In this document: in pieces, positions 36,896 through 47,786 of the stretch
Layout of the letters: each line of letters starts with the position of its first letter
Numbering within the stretch: the stretch's first letter is position 1
Notes under the pieces: generated by a model
Database searches by the model: none
The model's input: the letters and a program-made list of their open reading frames with translations, nothing else
Told to the model about the DNA's origin: nothing
Origin: Klebsormidium nitens
Lineage: Eukaryota; Streptophyta; Klebsormidiophyceae; Klebsormidiales; Klebsormidiaceae
Assembly: GCA_000708835.1 (NCBI GenBank)
Contig: DF237076.1
Coordinates: forward strand, 118,898 to 182,897
Length of the DNA stretch: 64,000 nt
Direction of reading: 5' to 3'
Translations under genes and position numbers: made by a program

Positions 36896-37417
36896 CTACA
36901 ACTCATAACCAGTAAAGCCAGCGGGCTTACCTGGCCTTACAAAAGTTCGTCTACCCCCCAGCTGCTGTTGACCCATGCCACCTTGACAGCGGCACTCGCT
37001 AGATCGTTCAAAAGCGGGGCAAGAAGGAGATGCTGTAAGAAAAGGACCGTTGCGTAGCACTGTTAATCGGATAGCTCGTCTTTGAAAAACATCTATAGGC
37101 CTTGAGTTCAGTCTACTGTCATCTCGGATGATTTGAGTTGCTCCCCTGCCAGAATGATATTCACCAGCCTGAGGTGTCCAATGCAAAGACCTCTGGAGCA
37201 GTCTCTGAGCAGTAACAATGCTGGTCGTTGCCTCCATGCTGCTGCTTAGGCCCCTTCCAGATGCAGCCCCGAACGAGCTTAGATCTGTTGGCAAGAAACG
37301 CGATGTTCTTCCAAAGCTGATCTGAGTTTCAAGTTCGAAGCAACCAAGCGGAGCTAGGAAATTTGGCAGCTGAAGAGCGCGTCTCCAGCTTGCAAGCCTG
37401 GTCAAAGAAGCAGCCAT
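36896..37417 (-). CDS. Doubtful organelle-targeted reading frame
   Basis: An ATG-started 173-codon frame opens with MAASLTRLASWRRALQLPNF, followed by an Arg/Ser/Phe-rich, acid-poor stretch that looks like a mitochondrial or plastid presequence. No family is recognised past that. A possible acceptor (TTTTCTTACAG at about 37045) and donor (GTAAGC at about 36927) inside the frame suggest it could be the first exon of a spliced gene. It may equally be a chance frame. Confidence 0.28.
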   Translation of the reverse strand: MAASLTRLASWRRALQLPNFLAPLGCFELETQISFGRTSRFLPTDLSSFGAASGRGLSSSMEATTSIVTAQRLLQRSLHWTPQAGEYHSGRGATQIIRDDSRLNSRPIDVFQRRAIRLTVLRNGPFLTASPSCPAFERSSECRCQGGMGQQQLGGRRTFVRPGKPAGFTGYEL

Positions 37418-38266
37418 ACAGGCAGCTTCAACGAATCTCCCCTCTCAGCAGTGGCCCGTCACCTTTCTTACAAGCGTACTAAGGTGAAGGCGTGAAAGTA
37501 GATCTAGACAAGCTGCCACTTTGCTTGCCATGATCAGCAAGTACTCTACAGAGGGTTAGGAAGTAACCTAATGAACATTCGGCGACTTTTAAAACGGCGA
37601 GCGTGCCGTTTTTTAGAATGGGGGACCACACAAAGGGTATCTGAGTCATACTGTGTGCTTACAAGCTAAGGACCGGCAGTAGGAAAGAAACCGTTGCGGC
37701 AAAATTTGAACAGGGTTAAAACATTCTCGTTTAAAATACCGAATTCAGATGGCCTGGTCAGGGGTTGTGGCCAAACTGCGTTCAGAGGCGCCTGGCATTT
37801 GGTTCTGAGCTGAAAAGCAGGTGATCGTTTGAGCTGGAGGGCGACCGGGACACCCGTGTCAGGCACCTTCGAGAGTTGGCGCTGAAGGATTGAGGAGGTC
37901 AAAGCTGTAGCTTCCCAGCTGTTTTCAAGGCTGAGTTTGACTTGTATAAGCATGTGATCCAGCGCCCAAGCAAAGCGTGGAAGGAGGAGAGCTTGAAAGG
38001 AGGCTGCAGATTTCAGATCAGCGTTTGGAAGCTAGAGTAAATTACACAGCAGTCTCAAACTTCCAGAAAAGCCTCAAGCAGAGTCATAAGCCGAATTGAG
38101 TTACAGTAGTGGCAACCAGCAAGAAAGCTGTGGCCAATCGTTTTTCGAACAGCAGTCACCCATGAGTTGACTGCCTGTCAATCTGCTACACCTCACTTAA
38201 AAAGCCATCGAGCAACATTGAATAGAACCACACCTCACCCAAGAGTGTATAGGAGACTCAGTCAGG

Positions 38267-40029
38267 ATGGTGGAGGAGGCGATCATGACGGGGGATGACC
38301 TCATGGTCGGGCCCCCTGCCCCGCTCCTCCCTGCTGACCTGGCGCCGCAGATCTTGGAAGGAGTGGACGTGTGCCAGAGACCACTGCGACGACTCTACAA
38401 GTGTGAGTTGTCCCTCAGTAAAGCATCAGGGCTGTTGAAGGTAGATCTTGACCAATTTCTAGTCAGAAGTTGTCACCAGTGCCGGCTCAATGGGAGCTAG
38501 CAAACATGAGTCCCGCACTGCGTTTGAAGCGGAGTATCTGTTTTGCCTGCTCGCAAGCAGTTCTTATAGTGGACCTTCCGGTCTGGGGCTCAATAAATTC
38601 ATATCTGCTAGCTCATGGTTGCTGAGACTTAAATGCACGACCGGAAGCAGCAGCACTCAAGCTGGACGTTAGAGGCAGTTAGATGACACAAGTGTATTGT
38701 ACTGACGGGCTTTCCAGAGGTTGCACTGGCACGCAAGGCGCTGCTTTTAGCAATTTTGTCAATTAATCTTTCCATCACCATACGCAGGCCTCTACGAGAA
38801 CGCAGATGCCGAACCGTTCTGTCAGAACGAGATCCTGCTATCCGGGCGGTGCTTTCAAAAGAGAGTGAGTTCCACCAGAATCTCGATCCTTTGCACTTAC
38901 AGAGGCTGCCAAAATACTTGCCTACAATTTGCGTGCTTCTACATAATACGAAATCCTACCCTAGGAACATCATACTCAGTCGCAGGAATCTTAGCAAGCA
39001 ATGAGCCAGGGACACGCCTTCCAGTAACTTTTAGGGCTGACCGTTCAACCAACATCCCAAAGACACGCAATACTTGAAGTCTACAATACTTCTTTTCAGG
39101 ATGAAGAGCTGCGCTCGCGGCTCCTTCGAGAAGAGTCGAAGCTTGCCAGAACGTTACCTGGACCCGAACTAGAGAGGCGGCAAGGGGACCTCTTAGCCGC
39201 TGCAGAGCTGCTGCAACGGTATGCTTCGACGACCTGTTTCCAACTTTTGCCTTTGTTCGTGCAACTTGTGGGTGTCCTCAAAACTTGCACCCCGTTGCAA
39301 GCTCCCAGCATCACTTCCATGCTCGCGACATCTGAGCAAGGGCATACTCCCATGTCAAACGTATGGAAAGCAGCGCTCGATGACAAGATTTTCCTCGTCG
39401 ATTCCAGACGGTTGATACTGGCAAGTGGCATCGACGGGATAGAGGGCTTCCGCCAGCGGTGGAAGCTGAACGGACAGCTGACAGACGTCCGGTAAGTGTA
39501 CCTACTGCGGTGATTCTGTTGACTACCCTTTTTTCCGTTTGTCTGGCCGCTGTCAGTGCATGTCTCATGAGGGTTTAAGACCATGAAGCGCATTGTTTCT
39601 TTAAGGACGTCAGAAGGACACATAACTTGGGCCTCTTTCAAATCAGAGCTTTTTGCAGATACAGCTCAGGGTTCCAAACCCTCTTCAGATCACTCTGCCA
39701 ATACTGTCACTGCTCTCTCCGTTTCGCAATCGCTGTGGCACGGGCCGTCACAGCCGAGCGGCTCGTGGAGCGACGAAAGTCGAGGGAGGGGCAAGACTGC
39801 AGAGCCTGCTACGGAACGTAACCAGTTGTGTGAAACGACTCGAAATCAGCTTCTTCATCGGTTCGAAAGAAAGGTCGACGAGCGTCTAAAACTGCGCAGC
39901 TTGGCCTGGAGATAACATCGACTCCCTCTTCTCAACTGTGTGACCCTGATGTCTTTCAGGAGTCGTTTGGAGCGCCTGGGAGTAAGCAGCATACCACCAC
40001 CTAGCTTGGAAGCTGAAGCAGGTTCGTAG
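38267..40029 (+). CDS. Small five-exon gene, 161 aa, unrecognised
   Basis: Exons 38267-38402, 38788-38864, 39100-39218, 39408-39491 and 39960-40029 join in one frame of 161 codons with good GT-AG sites. The product is mostly helical. Its N-terminal part is acidic/proline-rich, followed by EGVDVCQRPLRRLYKCLYEN, a Cys-containing segment (FCQNEILLSGRC) and a charged helix (DEELRSRLLREESKLARTLP). It continues with ELERRQGDLLAAAELLQR and ends with SGIDGIEGFRQRWKLNGQL and a short tail. The regular charge pattern and clean splicing argue that it is real. I do not recognise the family; a small coiled-coil subunit of a complex would fit the look. It is head-to-head with the deacetylase gene. Confidence 0.7.
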
Positions 40030-41309
40030 TCTCGATAAGTACGGACTTAGCTTAAACCTAGGCAGCCCGTTGCGCGAGGGGGAATATGTCAGAGCTTATT
40101 TACCGACAGGAGAAAGAGTAATCTGGAAAGAGAGGCATATATATCTCGATGTTTACCGCTCTCGAACCGGACTCGAAAGCGGTTTAGGAGTCAAGTGTGC
40201 AGGCTTGCTTAGCTTCGCTACAAAGCAATCGCTTGTTTTCAAACTCTTGACTGTACGTAAGCTGGCGGCGGCGTGCATACTGGATTAAGTTGATGAAGCT
40301 GGCTCTTGGAGGTTAGTACGTGACTATAGTTACAGGCCGCGCCAGGCTCATGCATTTGCGTTCCCATGGCCGGTTGACGCAATCCTAGGCATCCGCACCA
40401 CCGCACTTATACGCAAGTGACATCGCGTTAGACATGAGACATCAATGATTCCGCGCGCTAGTCAAATGCAGGCGCATATTGAATCTCAGACGGTAGCTGC
40501 TAAGCATACGTTCATCTGCATTGTTAACTGCGGCGATGAACGCTATACATGCAATTCGATACGTATGGCCCGGAGTGCATGTCCGACCACAAGCCGGCCA
40601 CACTAGCTGATCGACCTAGGACCGGTAGTATGGTACATTGTTGGATCATGCATGTGTCACTCGCCGTACCAGATACAGCAGATTTTGGGCAGTTGTTTCG
40701 AATCGGAAAGTAGTTTAGCCTAACCTCATTACAGGTTTGCAAGTTCATAGCAATACTTAGCGAATTTTAGCTGACGTCATGATCTGCGAGGTTTGACATA
40801 TCACGTGCACCTAGGATGTTCAATATCGACACGTGCACGGTGCGACGGTCGGAGAGCCTCCTGCGATCGCGCCATGTGTCGGAGTTGGCCTACTTGCTGA
40901 AGTCAGCTAGACTTTGCGAATGATGACGTCAAACAATTAGCTAAACATTTGCTGCAACTTAGCGAGCAAAATTTAGCTAAGCTAAACCAAAAATCGAAAC
41001 GGATGCCCAAAAAGTGCTGTACTGTACGTATCTGCAGTACCACTCAAATTAACATGGAAAGAAAGACAGCTTTTTACATTAGACGACGATTTGACAACGT
41101 AGTTGCCAGGCGAAGCTTGTTATATTTACGAATTGAAGCCCGTGTCTGCTTCTCGATCCTGATTACAATCACGAGATGAAGGAAGTCAACGATGTACAAC
41201 TTCAATCCATTCATTACCTTCAAGTGCGTGGTACCTGCCACAAAACCTGCGTGCTCTCTGAGTGCGTCCTTTAAACGATAACCAAGCAGACTCGCAATGC
41301 AAGATAATG
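40030..41309. other. Intergenic, repeat-like, no gene seen
   Basis: It contains several tgacgtca and ttagcta motifs between 40740 and 40985, partly in inverted order (for example gctgacgtcatg and gatgacgtcaaac). That suggests an old, diverged inverted-repeat element. No supported coding sequence. Confidence 0.45.
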
Positions 41310-43451
41310 TTACGTAGCGTTGGTCAACAACGTCAAACCCTCCCGAAACGAATCGTCCGGGCCGTGAACAAGGCCTAACCTGAAGAGCCAGTCAGTAATC
41401 AACGTCGACATACCAAGGCCAAACGAGCCGTACGGTTCAGCGGTCTCGGGGTTCCAGTGCTCATAAATCCCGCTCTTCTGGTATGCGGCAACCCATCGGT
41501 CTAGCAGCTGCCGTGCTACATCTTCTCGGCCGCACTGCATCAGCCCCTCCATTACAAACCAGTTCGTGAAACCCCAGGAGGGGCCACGCCACATTAGCCG
41601 CTCTCGAAAGACGGGCGCATACGCCGGTTCGGACTTGGCAACTGTCGGCACCGGGTAGGGCGTCCAAAACTTGTCCGGATTCAGGAGCTGCTCGCTAATG
41701 ATCTTGTCCGCCATTTCCGGGGGCAAAGCGTTGCCCAAGAGGAGGGGAAACAGGGACTGGACGACCTCGGTTGTGAGAGCACGCGTGCGCTTCTGCGCAT
41801 CTTTGTAAAAGGAGACAAAACGTCCGAGCTCGGGGTCCCACATGTGCTGCACGATGGCCTGCTGCGCTGTGGCTTGCCGCTTGCGGCAGTGCTCTGCCAG
41901 GGTGCCGTTGAATTTTGAGGCAAGGTCTGCGAGCACGCCCCAGCCTGCTGCGTACACTGAGTTTACGGCCACGTCTTGAACCAGGAAGTAGGGCGCGCCA
42001 AAGCGACCCTTTTCCATTCGGATGATGCGCTGCTGGTCCCAGCGGTACCACCACTTGTACCTGTCAGCGGAGAACTTAACGTGAGCTTTCCAGAAGATGC
42101 GAAGCGGAGATTTGTCAAACAAAAGTGTCTGGTTGGCCGAATGGGGTCTCAGGTAACAAAGAGTCTGGCCTTCAAGAGCAAGTCGTGACAGTCTCTCTTC
42201 TCTTCAAAGTGCGGGCAATGACGGTGGTGTGAAGCGAAAAAACCGCTGGCAGTAAGAGTTGATGAGGAGCGGATCAGTCATCTTGCTATGAATGACATTA
42301 ATGCGAGTCTTTTAGGAGGGTCCAGAAGGTTTGCAGAATTTGAAGCTGGGAAAAGGAGGGACCTTTGACTTTTACTTGGAAAGTTCAATGGAATCAAGAA
42401 TCTCTCTGCCTTTGGATGCATGCAGAGCTCACAGAACTCACCAGTTGACCCGTTAAGAGCTCTGCAGTTGGAAAAGCTTTCAACCTCTCTGTTCTTTGCC
42501 AAAAGAAAGCACACCTGAAAAGTGCGCAAACATCACCAGACGTGACCGCAACAGTCACAAATCAGCATAGCATGCGGATCCAAGGTAAGAGTTTTGAAGG
42601 CTGTACCCTGCAAGGATGCTGATGAAGTGTGGGTATAACTCCAGGAGCCTGATCTGGCGGTGCTCCTTCCTGATGCGATTCACCAACGACTCCCCAATGT
42701 AAGGGATGTCATAGATGGGGCTTGCATCTAGTCCTGACTCCCAGCCATGGATGATACTCACGAGGCCGTTGCCATCCACGTCCCTAGTGTCGGCCCACCA
42801 ATCAAAGTATCTCACTAGGCTGGGAACAAACTCTTGCAGGAGATCAAGATCCTCTGGCTTCTGCTCATGCATAGCCCGTAGGGAGAAGGGGAGGACAGGC
42901 ATCTGCGTGAGGTCGGTGTAGAAGGGAGAGCTGTACTCCAGAAAGTCGGTGATGCCATCAGTGGTGCTAATGTTCTGCTGAACCAGACGCTGGGGCTCAT
43001 ACAGCCAGTTGATCACCTCAGGGATCATGCCGTTCTGCAACTGCATCTGCAGCATCGTGCGCAGGTCGATGATGCTGTTAGTCAGATTGAGATGCGACCA
43101 TGTAATCATGTGAGCTCCATCGTCCCAAAGCCACTGACTCGCGCCGTACTTGATCAGTGAGGGTCGGTAGAAGTGGTAGCGATAGGAGCGCTCGTTTTCA
43201 GGGGAGGGGCGAATGTTGTCGGGTTTCTTAGGCCAGTGACGCACGGTCTCGCCAGAGACCTCATGCAGTTCCAGCAATGTTTGGCAGGTGCGCACTATGT
43301 CTGCAGGCGTGGCTGTTGAGTAGTTGAGCTCTGGGGGGTACGGAAAAGGGACATCAGGCTCCAACTGCAGCACTGCGTTTGTCTGTAATGATTCAAAGCA
43401 CCCTGCGCCAATTGCAAACAGCAACAGCGGTATCACCTTGACGCCCGCCAT
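41310..43451 (-). CDS. Secreted GH63 glycoside hydrolase, mannosylglycerate/glucosylglycerate hydrolase-like
   Basis: Two exons (43451-42607 and 42060-41310) give 531 aa. The N-terminus MAGVKVIPLLLFAIGAGCFE is a typical signal peptide, so the enzyme should enter the secretory pathway. The (alpha/alpha)6-type catalytic domain shows SQWLWDDGAHMITW (residues 105-118), HGWESGLDASP (235-245; Asp242 is a candidate catalytic acid), MWRGPSWGFTNW (438-449) and IYEHWNPETAEPYG (480-493; Glu482/Glu487 region is a candidate base). This arrangement matches the GH63 mannosylglycerate hydrolases known from Thermus and from Selaginella, which split the compatible solutes mannosylglycerate and glucosylglycerate. 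The substrate is inferred from family. The ATG at 43451 starts the signal peptide. N-glycosylation sequons (NLTN, NIST, NGT) fit secretion. Confidence 0.85.
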
Positions 43452-43817
43452 GCTGCGAATGCAGCCCTTGCACAAACCTTGGAAGCGAGCGCTATGTTAA
43501 AAGGCGCTGACCCGGTCCATGATGATAACGAAACAGTTTACAGCTCTACCGCTGCACCCTATAATCCATAGGAAGCACCTAATACCATACCGGTATATGC
43601 AATCCTGAGACAGCAGAAGACGGGCTTCCTTGCGCTCTGAAATTGGATCCTTGAATGCAGAACTTTGAACGTGCAAGGATGCATGCATGCATGCAATATT
43701 CTGATCAATGCCGCGACTCTGCAGAGTGTCATATAGGTATGATGAATAAATCATACCTATATATAATAGTCTGAGTGCTTATACCTTGGATCTTCAGAGA
43801 CGTCTGCCGCCTATGTA

Positions 43818-44150
43818 CAGCAGTTTCGGAGCAAGCTGCCCGGTTGCGATCGATAGATAGGGTCTATTTAGATACTAAATTTTGGTTAAACTGTAGCTAT
43901 TGCTTTGACGTCATCTAAACTATCCGCCCGTAGCAGCCGCCTGAGATAAATGAAAGGTGGGTTTCAAGCCGTCGATCGTCTCAGCAGGATTCATCGGAAG
44001 GTACATACTTTCCACATGGTAAAATTGTTCTCCATCATGACGTCAATTAGATTGGTAACGTAGCTAAACTTACAGTAAGTTTAGCCTAAACTTAGACTAA
44101 ATAGACCCTATCTATCGATCGCAACCGGGCAGCTTGCTCCGAAAATGCTG
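43818..44150. mobile_element. MITE with 54-bp near-perfect inverted repeats and TA target duplication
   Basis: Both ends read CAGCA-TTTCGGAGCAAGC inward through GGTCTATTTAG with one mismatch in about 54 bp. TA flanks each side (43816-43817 and 44151-44152), as expected for Tc1/mariner (Stowaway-like) insertion. The 333-bp element has no coding capacity and lies between the divergent GH63 and zinc-ribbon genes. Confidence 0.88.
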
Positions 44151-44407
44151 TAACGTTTTCCCAGTCGATACTTGCACTACAATCTGTGCGCGTTTCCGTC
44201 AGCTCGCGGGGGTGAAATAGAAGTCGGAGATTCGGAACACGTTATTCAGCAGCTTGAGAAACGGCACAGAATGCACGAGGTTTTCGGCTCAGTAAAATAC
44301 AGGAATATTTGTAGTAGGAGAACAATTTATTTTTGCCCTGCTTGTGAGTCTCTCTCCCCTCGTCTTGACAGCCTCTCACACTGACAGAGTTGCACAATAC
44401 CAATGCA

Positions 44408-45481
44408 ATGGCGCCTTCCACGGCGGCACAATGCCGCTTGCTGACCCCTCCAAAGCTACAACTTCAGCACTCGTGTGAGCACCTCCGCGTCAATGTCGCT
44501 GCCGGAGGTGCTGGCAGGCTGGTGGCGCCTATTCAAACCTTTGCATCCGGTTTTAGACGTATAGATTCTGAGTGCCGCTCGCTGGACTTTTGGAAAGGCA
44601 CAAGCTGCGGGTCTTGGACGAGTCGCAGATACAGAGTGCACGCACGGCGTGCTCAGGAGCAGCTCGCGGCTAAGGGAGGGGAGAATCTGGAGGAGCAAGG
44701 CTTGAGAGGCAGAGCTGCGAGGGCGCCCTTGCAGGCTTTAGATCTTGGAGCACCTCAAGAAAGTGAAGACGCCACCAAAGAATGCGTCCAGTGCGGGCAG
44801 GTCAAGCTGGTAGTTGACTTTGAGACCATTCGATCAAATAAGAGCATTCGAAAGGATGTGTGCCGGGCGTGCTCTGCGATGCTACGGGCCCAAAGAAGGG
44901 GAGACCCTTTGAATCACCTTGGAATGGAAATCAAAGAGGCGAGGGAGAAAGCAAAAGAGTGCCGGAAGTGCGGCCGCACTAAGGAGTTGCGGGACTTTCA
45001 GAGGCGTGCCCAATACAAGGATGGCTTGGAAGCCACGTGCCGCAGCTGCATTGCTCTAAAAGGTGTGCATCAGAGAAAAAATTGGCCGTCAGACGCGCCA
45101 AGGCAGTGTGCTTGCTGCAGGGAGACGAAGCCAGCCAAGGACTACTCGGTTTCTCCTCATTGTCAGGATGGTCGCCAGAGGATTTGCAAATTGTGTGCTT
45201 CACAGATAGACCGTGAGCGGTATATTCGGCGGAAGGAGGCACGAAATTTTCTTCGTGTGGAAACCAAGGTGTGCCTATCTTGCTTAACCCGGAAGCAGGC
45301 ATCAGGTTTTTCGCCCCACGGCTCTATGCTGGACGGCCTCGCTACCTGGTGCAAGTCATGCTCTGCAGCTTATGCCCGGCATCAAAAGTTAGCATCAAAG
45401 AACAAGGGAATGATAGGCGGACTTTCTGAGGGGATGAAGGACCCCATGAGTAGCCCCGCTGAGGTGGACAACCCAAGTTAG
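44408..45481 (+). CDS. Four-repeat CX2C-X22-CX2C zinc-ribbon protein, copy 2
   Basis: Intronless, 357 aa, starting at the first in-frame ATG (MAPSTAAQCRLLTPPKLQLQ). The Ser/Thr/Arg-rich, acid-poor N-terminus resembles a plastid or mitochondrial transit peptide (inference). Four zinc-ribbon units follow: CVQC...CRAC, CRKC...CRSC, CACC...CKLC and CLSC...CKSC, each with 22 residues between CX2C pairs. All sixteen ligand cysteines are present, unlike the paralogue at 9961-11016. Both proteins share the order, spacing and inter-unit linkers, including TKELRDF in unit 2 and KPA in unit 3, so they arose by duplication. No nuclease motif is seen. Function is unknown. Confidence 0.8.
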   Translation: MAPSTAAQCRLLTPPKLQLQHSCEHLRVNVAAGGAGRLVAPIQTFASGFRRIDSECRSLDFWKGTSCGSWTSRRYRVHARRAQEQLAAKGGENLEEQGLRGRAARAPLQALDLGAPQESEDATKECVQCGQVKLVVDFETIRSNKSIRKDVCRACSAMLRAQRRGDPLNHLGMEIKEAREKAKECRKCGRTKELRDFQRRAQYKDGLEATCRSCIALKGVHQRKNWPSDAPRQCACCRETKPAKDYSVSPHCQDGRQRICKLCASQIDRERYIRRKEARNFLRVETKVCLSCLTRKQASGFSPHGSMLDGLATWCKSCSAAYARHQKLASKNKGMIGGLSEGMKDPMSSPAEVDNPS

Positions 45482-45806
45482 CAACATATATGGTGCGCGG
45501 CGCTTCCCGAGCGGGGCGTTCTTGGGACAGGTGAGGTCATATGTTTGAGATGGATATCTGTGTACCCTATTTGGAAATCCTATGAAAGGCAATTGCGCTA
45601 GGAAATGTACTAACCTTCAATCGTTTTCTTTGTCCTGGTTGATAGGTTGTAGATTCGATCTTGGTGCTTCTCATTGACAGGCAGCCGCGAACGTTTGACA
45701 AACGTGGTCTATTTAGATACACCAAGGTGCTGCCGGTCCCCCGACCTAAGAGCGAAGCTCCTTCACATGTCAATGTTCCTTTTTGATGTATTGATGTACT
45801 GATGTA

Positions 45807-45968
45807 CAGCTGTTTGCGTCAAACTTGCCAGCGGGGTCCAGACTTTTGGAGCGTGGTTCCTGATCTTGGGCCGTCCGATGCCTGCATGGTTGGTGATCGA
45901 ACGGTCCAAGATCAGGAACCATGATCGGAGCATCTGAAACCCGATGGCAGGTTTGACGCAAAGAGCTG
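45807..45968. mobile_element. Fold-back MITE with TA flanks
   Basis: The left arm CAGCTGTTTGCGTCAAAC, then GGTTCCTGATCTTGG, is mirrored by the right arm (GTTTGACGCAAAGAGCTG at its end), so almost the whole 162 bp folds on itself. TA flanks both ends. Repeats of attgatgta (3-4 copies in all) surround it, which may be a simple repeat at the target site. Its CAGC termini resemble those of the element at 43818. Confidence 0.85.
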
Positions 45969-47786
45969 TATTGATGTATTGATGTATTGATGTACTGTGG
46001 AAGGAGTCAGCGGCTGGAAATTTTGCAAGTGCTGTCACAGGAAGTGCAATAACAGTCGTCAGGCAAGCCGGCCCTTTGTTCGCCTTTGTGCAGGATGTCG
46101 ACAAGATGAGAGTCATGAGCGCCAAGTCTCGATCAAGAGTTTTGCTGCGTGCAGTTCCACTGCTTACGACATGAATGTACACCGATAGACAGCAAACGCC
46201 AGCATGGCGTTTGTTGACCCGTGGGCTCGAAGGGCGCAGATACGCCTGACTTCAAAGTAGTTGAATTCATTGGAGGTTTGCAATTCTAGCTTGGACCGGG
46301 TGTATGCTCAGTTCAACATTTTGCTTTAAGGGGGCAGTATATGAGCGCGTGCGTTGACCTTGCCAGCTTGCATGTTTCACTAGCTTGTTACACTCTCCAT
46401 GAGATGAATGTAAAGCTCGTCGGACGCAACCTAAAAGCCAATGTAGCGAAGCAAATTGCTGAGTGCGCAGCTGCTGTGCTAGTCGGAGAACCATTGCGCA
46501 GCTGAGATCAATCACTTGTGTGCTCAAAGCATGGATGATCGGCAGCAGACGCAGTGCCATACGAACCGTACATGCAGGTGAACCAGTCTTTCGCATGTCG
46601 ATACCCGGCCGCCCGCAGACATGATCAGGCGCCGGTTTCCATCATTCCTCGGACCCACAGAATGGCTTGCGCAACTGCGCACATGGCACATATATCCAAT
46701 TTTTGATGTCGTGTTAAGGTACGTTGCGGCTCCAATCGGTACGTTTCGCTTTGTTAATCCAACTTACCTTTAAATCTGCGAGTCCTGCACGAAGTTCATA
46801 TATCATAGAATGTCGATTGGCCCACTCAGCGGGCTTGCGCGCTCATATGGTAGCTCTAAAAGAACTAGCAAGGCGTGCCTCCGCCGGTGCTTTACAGATC
46901 AAGATCCATGCGCAAGTAAGGAGATGCGCCAAGGCACTGGCGGCCGGGTGGCCGGGTCACGCAACCACTCGTAAATTGCAGTGTGTTCGACATTTGTGAA
47001 GACCTTATATAGTCGTCGTACCAAGCCATCCCTGATCGGATGCATGACACTGGTTGCTCGGCGAATGCAAGCAAAGCCAATCGGGCGGCCTCATCACAGA
47101 CGATTATGATTGTATACCACACAAAAGGTGGCGGACGCTAGTTACCGGGCTACAAGCCATTGTTTCCTCGCCGTCAAGGCGCCTTGCTTCACAATGTCTA
47201 ATTTGTCTACCCCCAACGCTGTATATGAAAGCTGGATCCTGTCCCAATCCCCGCTGGTAAGATCGGGAGTCGAATGGACCGGAACTCCCAGGTAGGTCTT
47301 GTGGTCCGCGATGCTATTCCCAGCGACGCCTCTGCGGACAAGAAAGATAGCTTGCCGTTAGCCCGTTTTGAGAACGCCGGGATTAAGGGACTGGCTGTTC
47401 GAAGGAGGCGAGCTGTCGGCATTCGACCTAGGAACTCCGATTGGGGGTGCAGTTGATCAAACAGCCAAATTGCAGGCAGGAGGCGGCAGCTCCCATACGG
47501 ACTCTTAAGGACCATGAAAGACCGGCAAGAACCCGCTACGGACAGAAAGGAGGCTGTGTTTCCCTGTTCTGAAGGAAATCAACAGAAGGTGAAGACCCAA
47601 AAAGACGGCTCTTTCTGCTATAGCAGAAACGGTTCGAGCTGAGTTGTCCAGATGAGAACCAAGGAGAAATCGCGTTGACATGACTCGTTGACAAGACGGA
47701 AAAAGGAATCCAAGGGGCCGTGTCCAAATCGAGTAGTGGCCAGCAGCGGCGCACGTAATGCAAGGGCGGTTCAACGCTGGTGTAAG
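45969..47786. other. Intergenic, no gene seen
   Basis: This is a 1.8-kb stretch between the fold-back element and the lipase 3' end. Only chance frames without family features were seen on either strand. Confidence 0.5.

Noticed and set aside
40740-40985. Possible inverted-repeat element around tgacgtca motifs
   Set aside because: The pairing is weak and borders cannot be set, so it is mentioned only in the intergenic entry.
43670-43700. gcatgcatgcatgcat run
   Set aside because: A short simple repeat only; nothing indicates a functional site.
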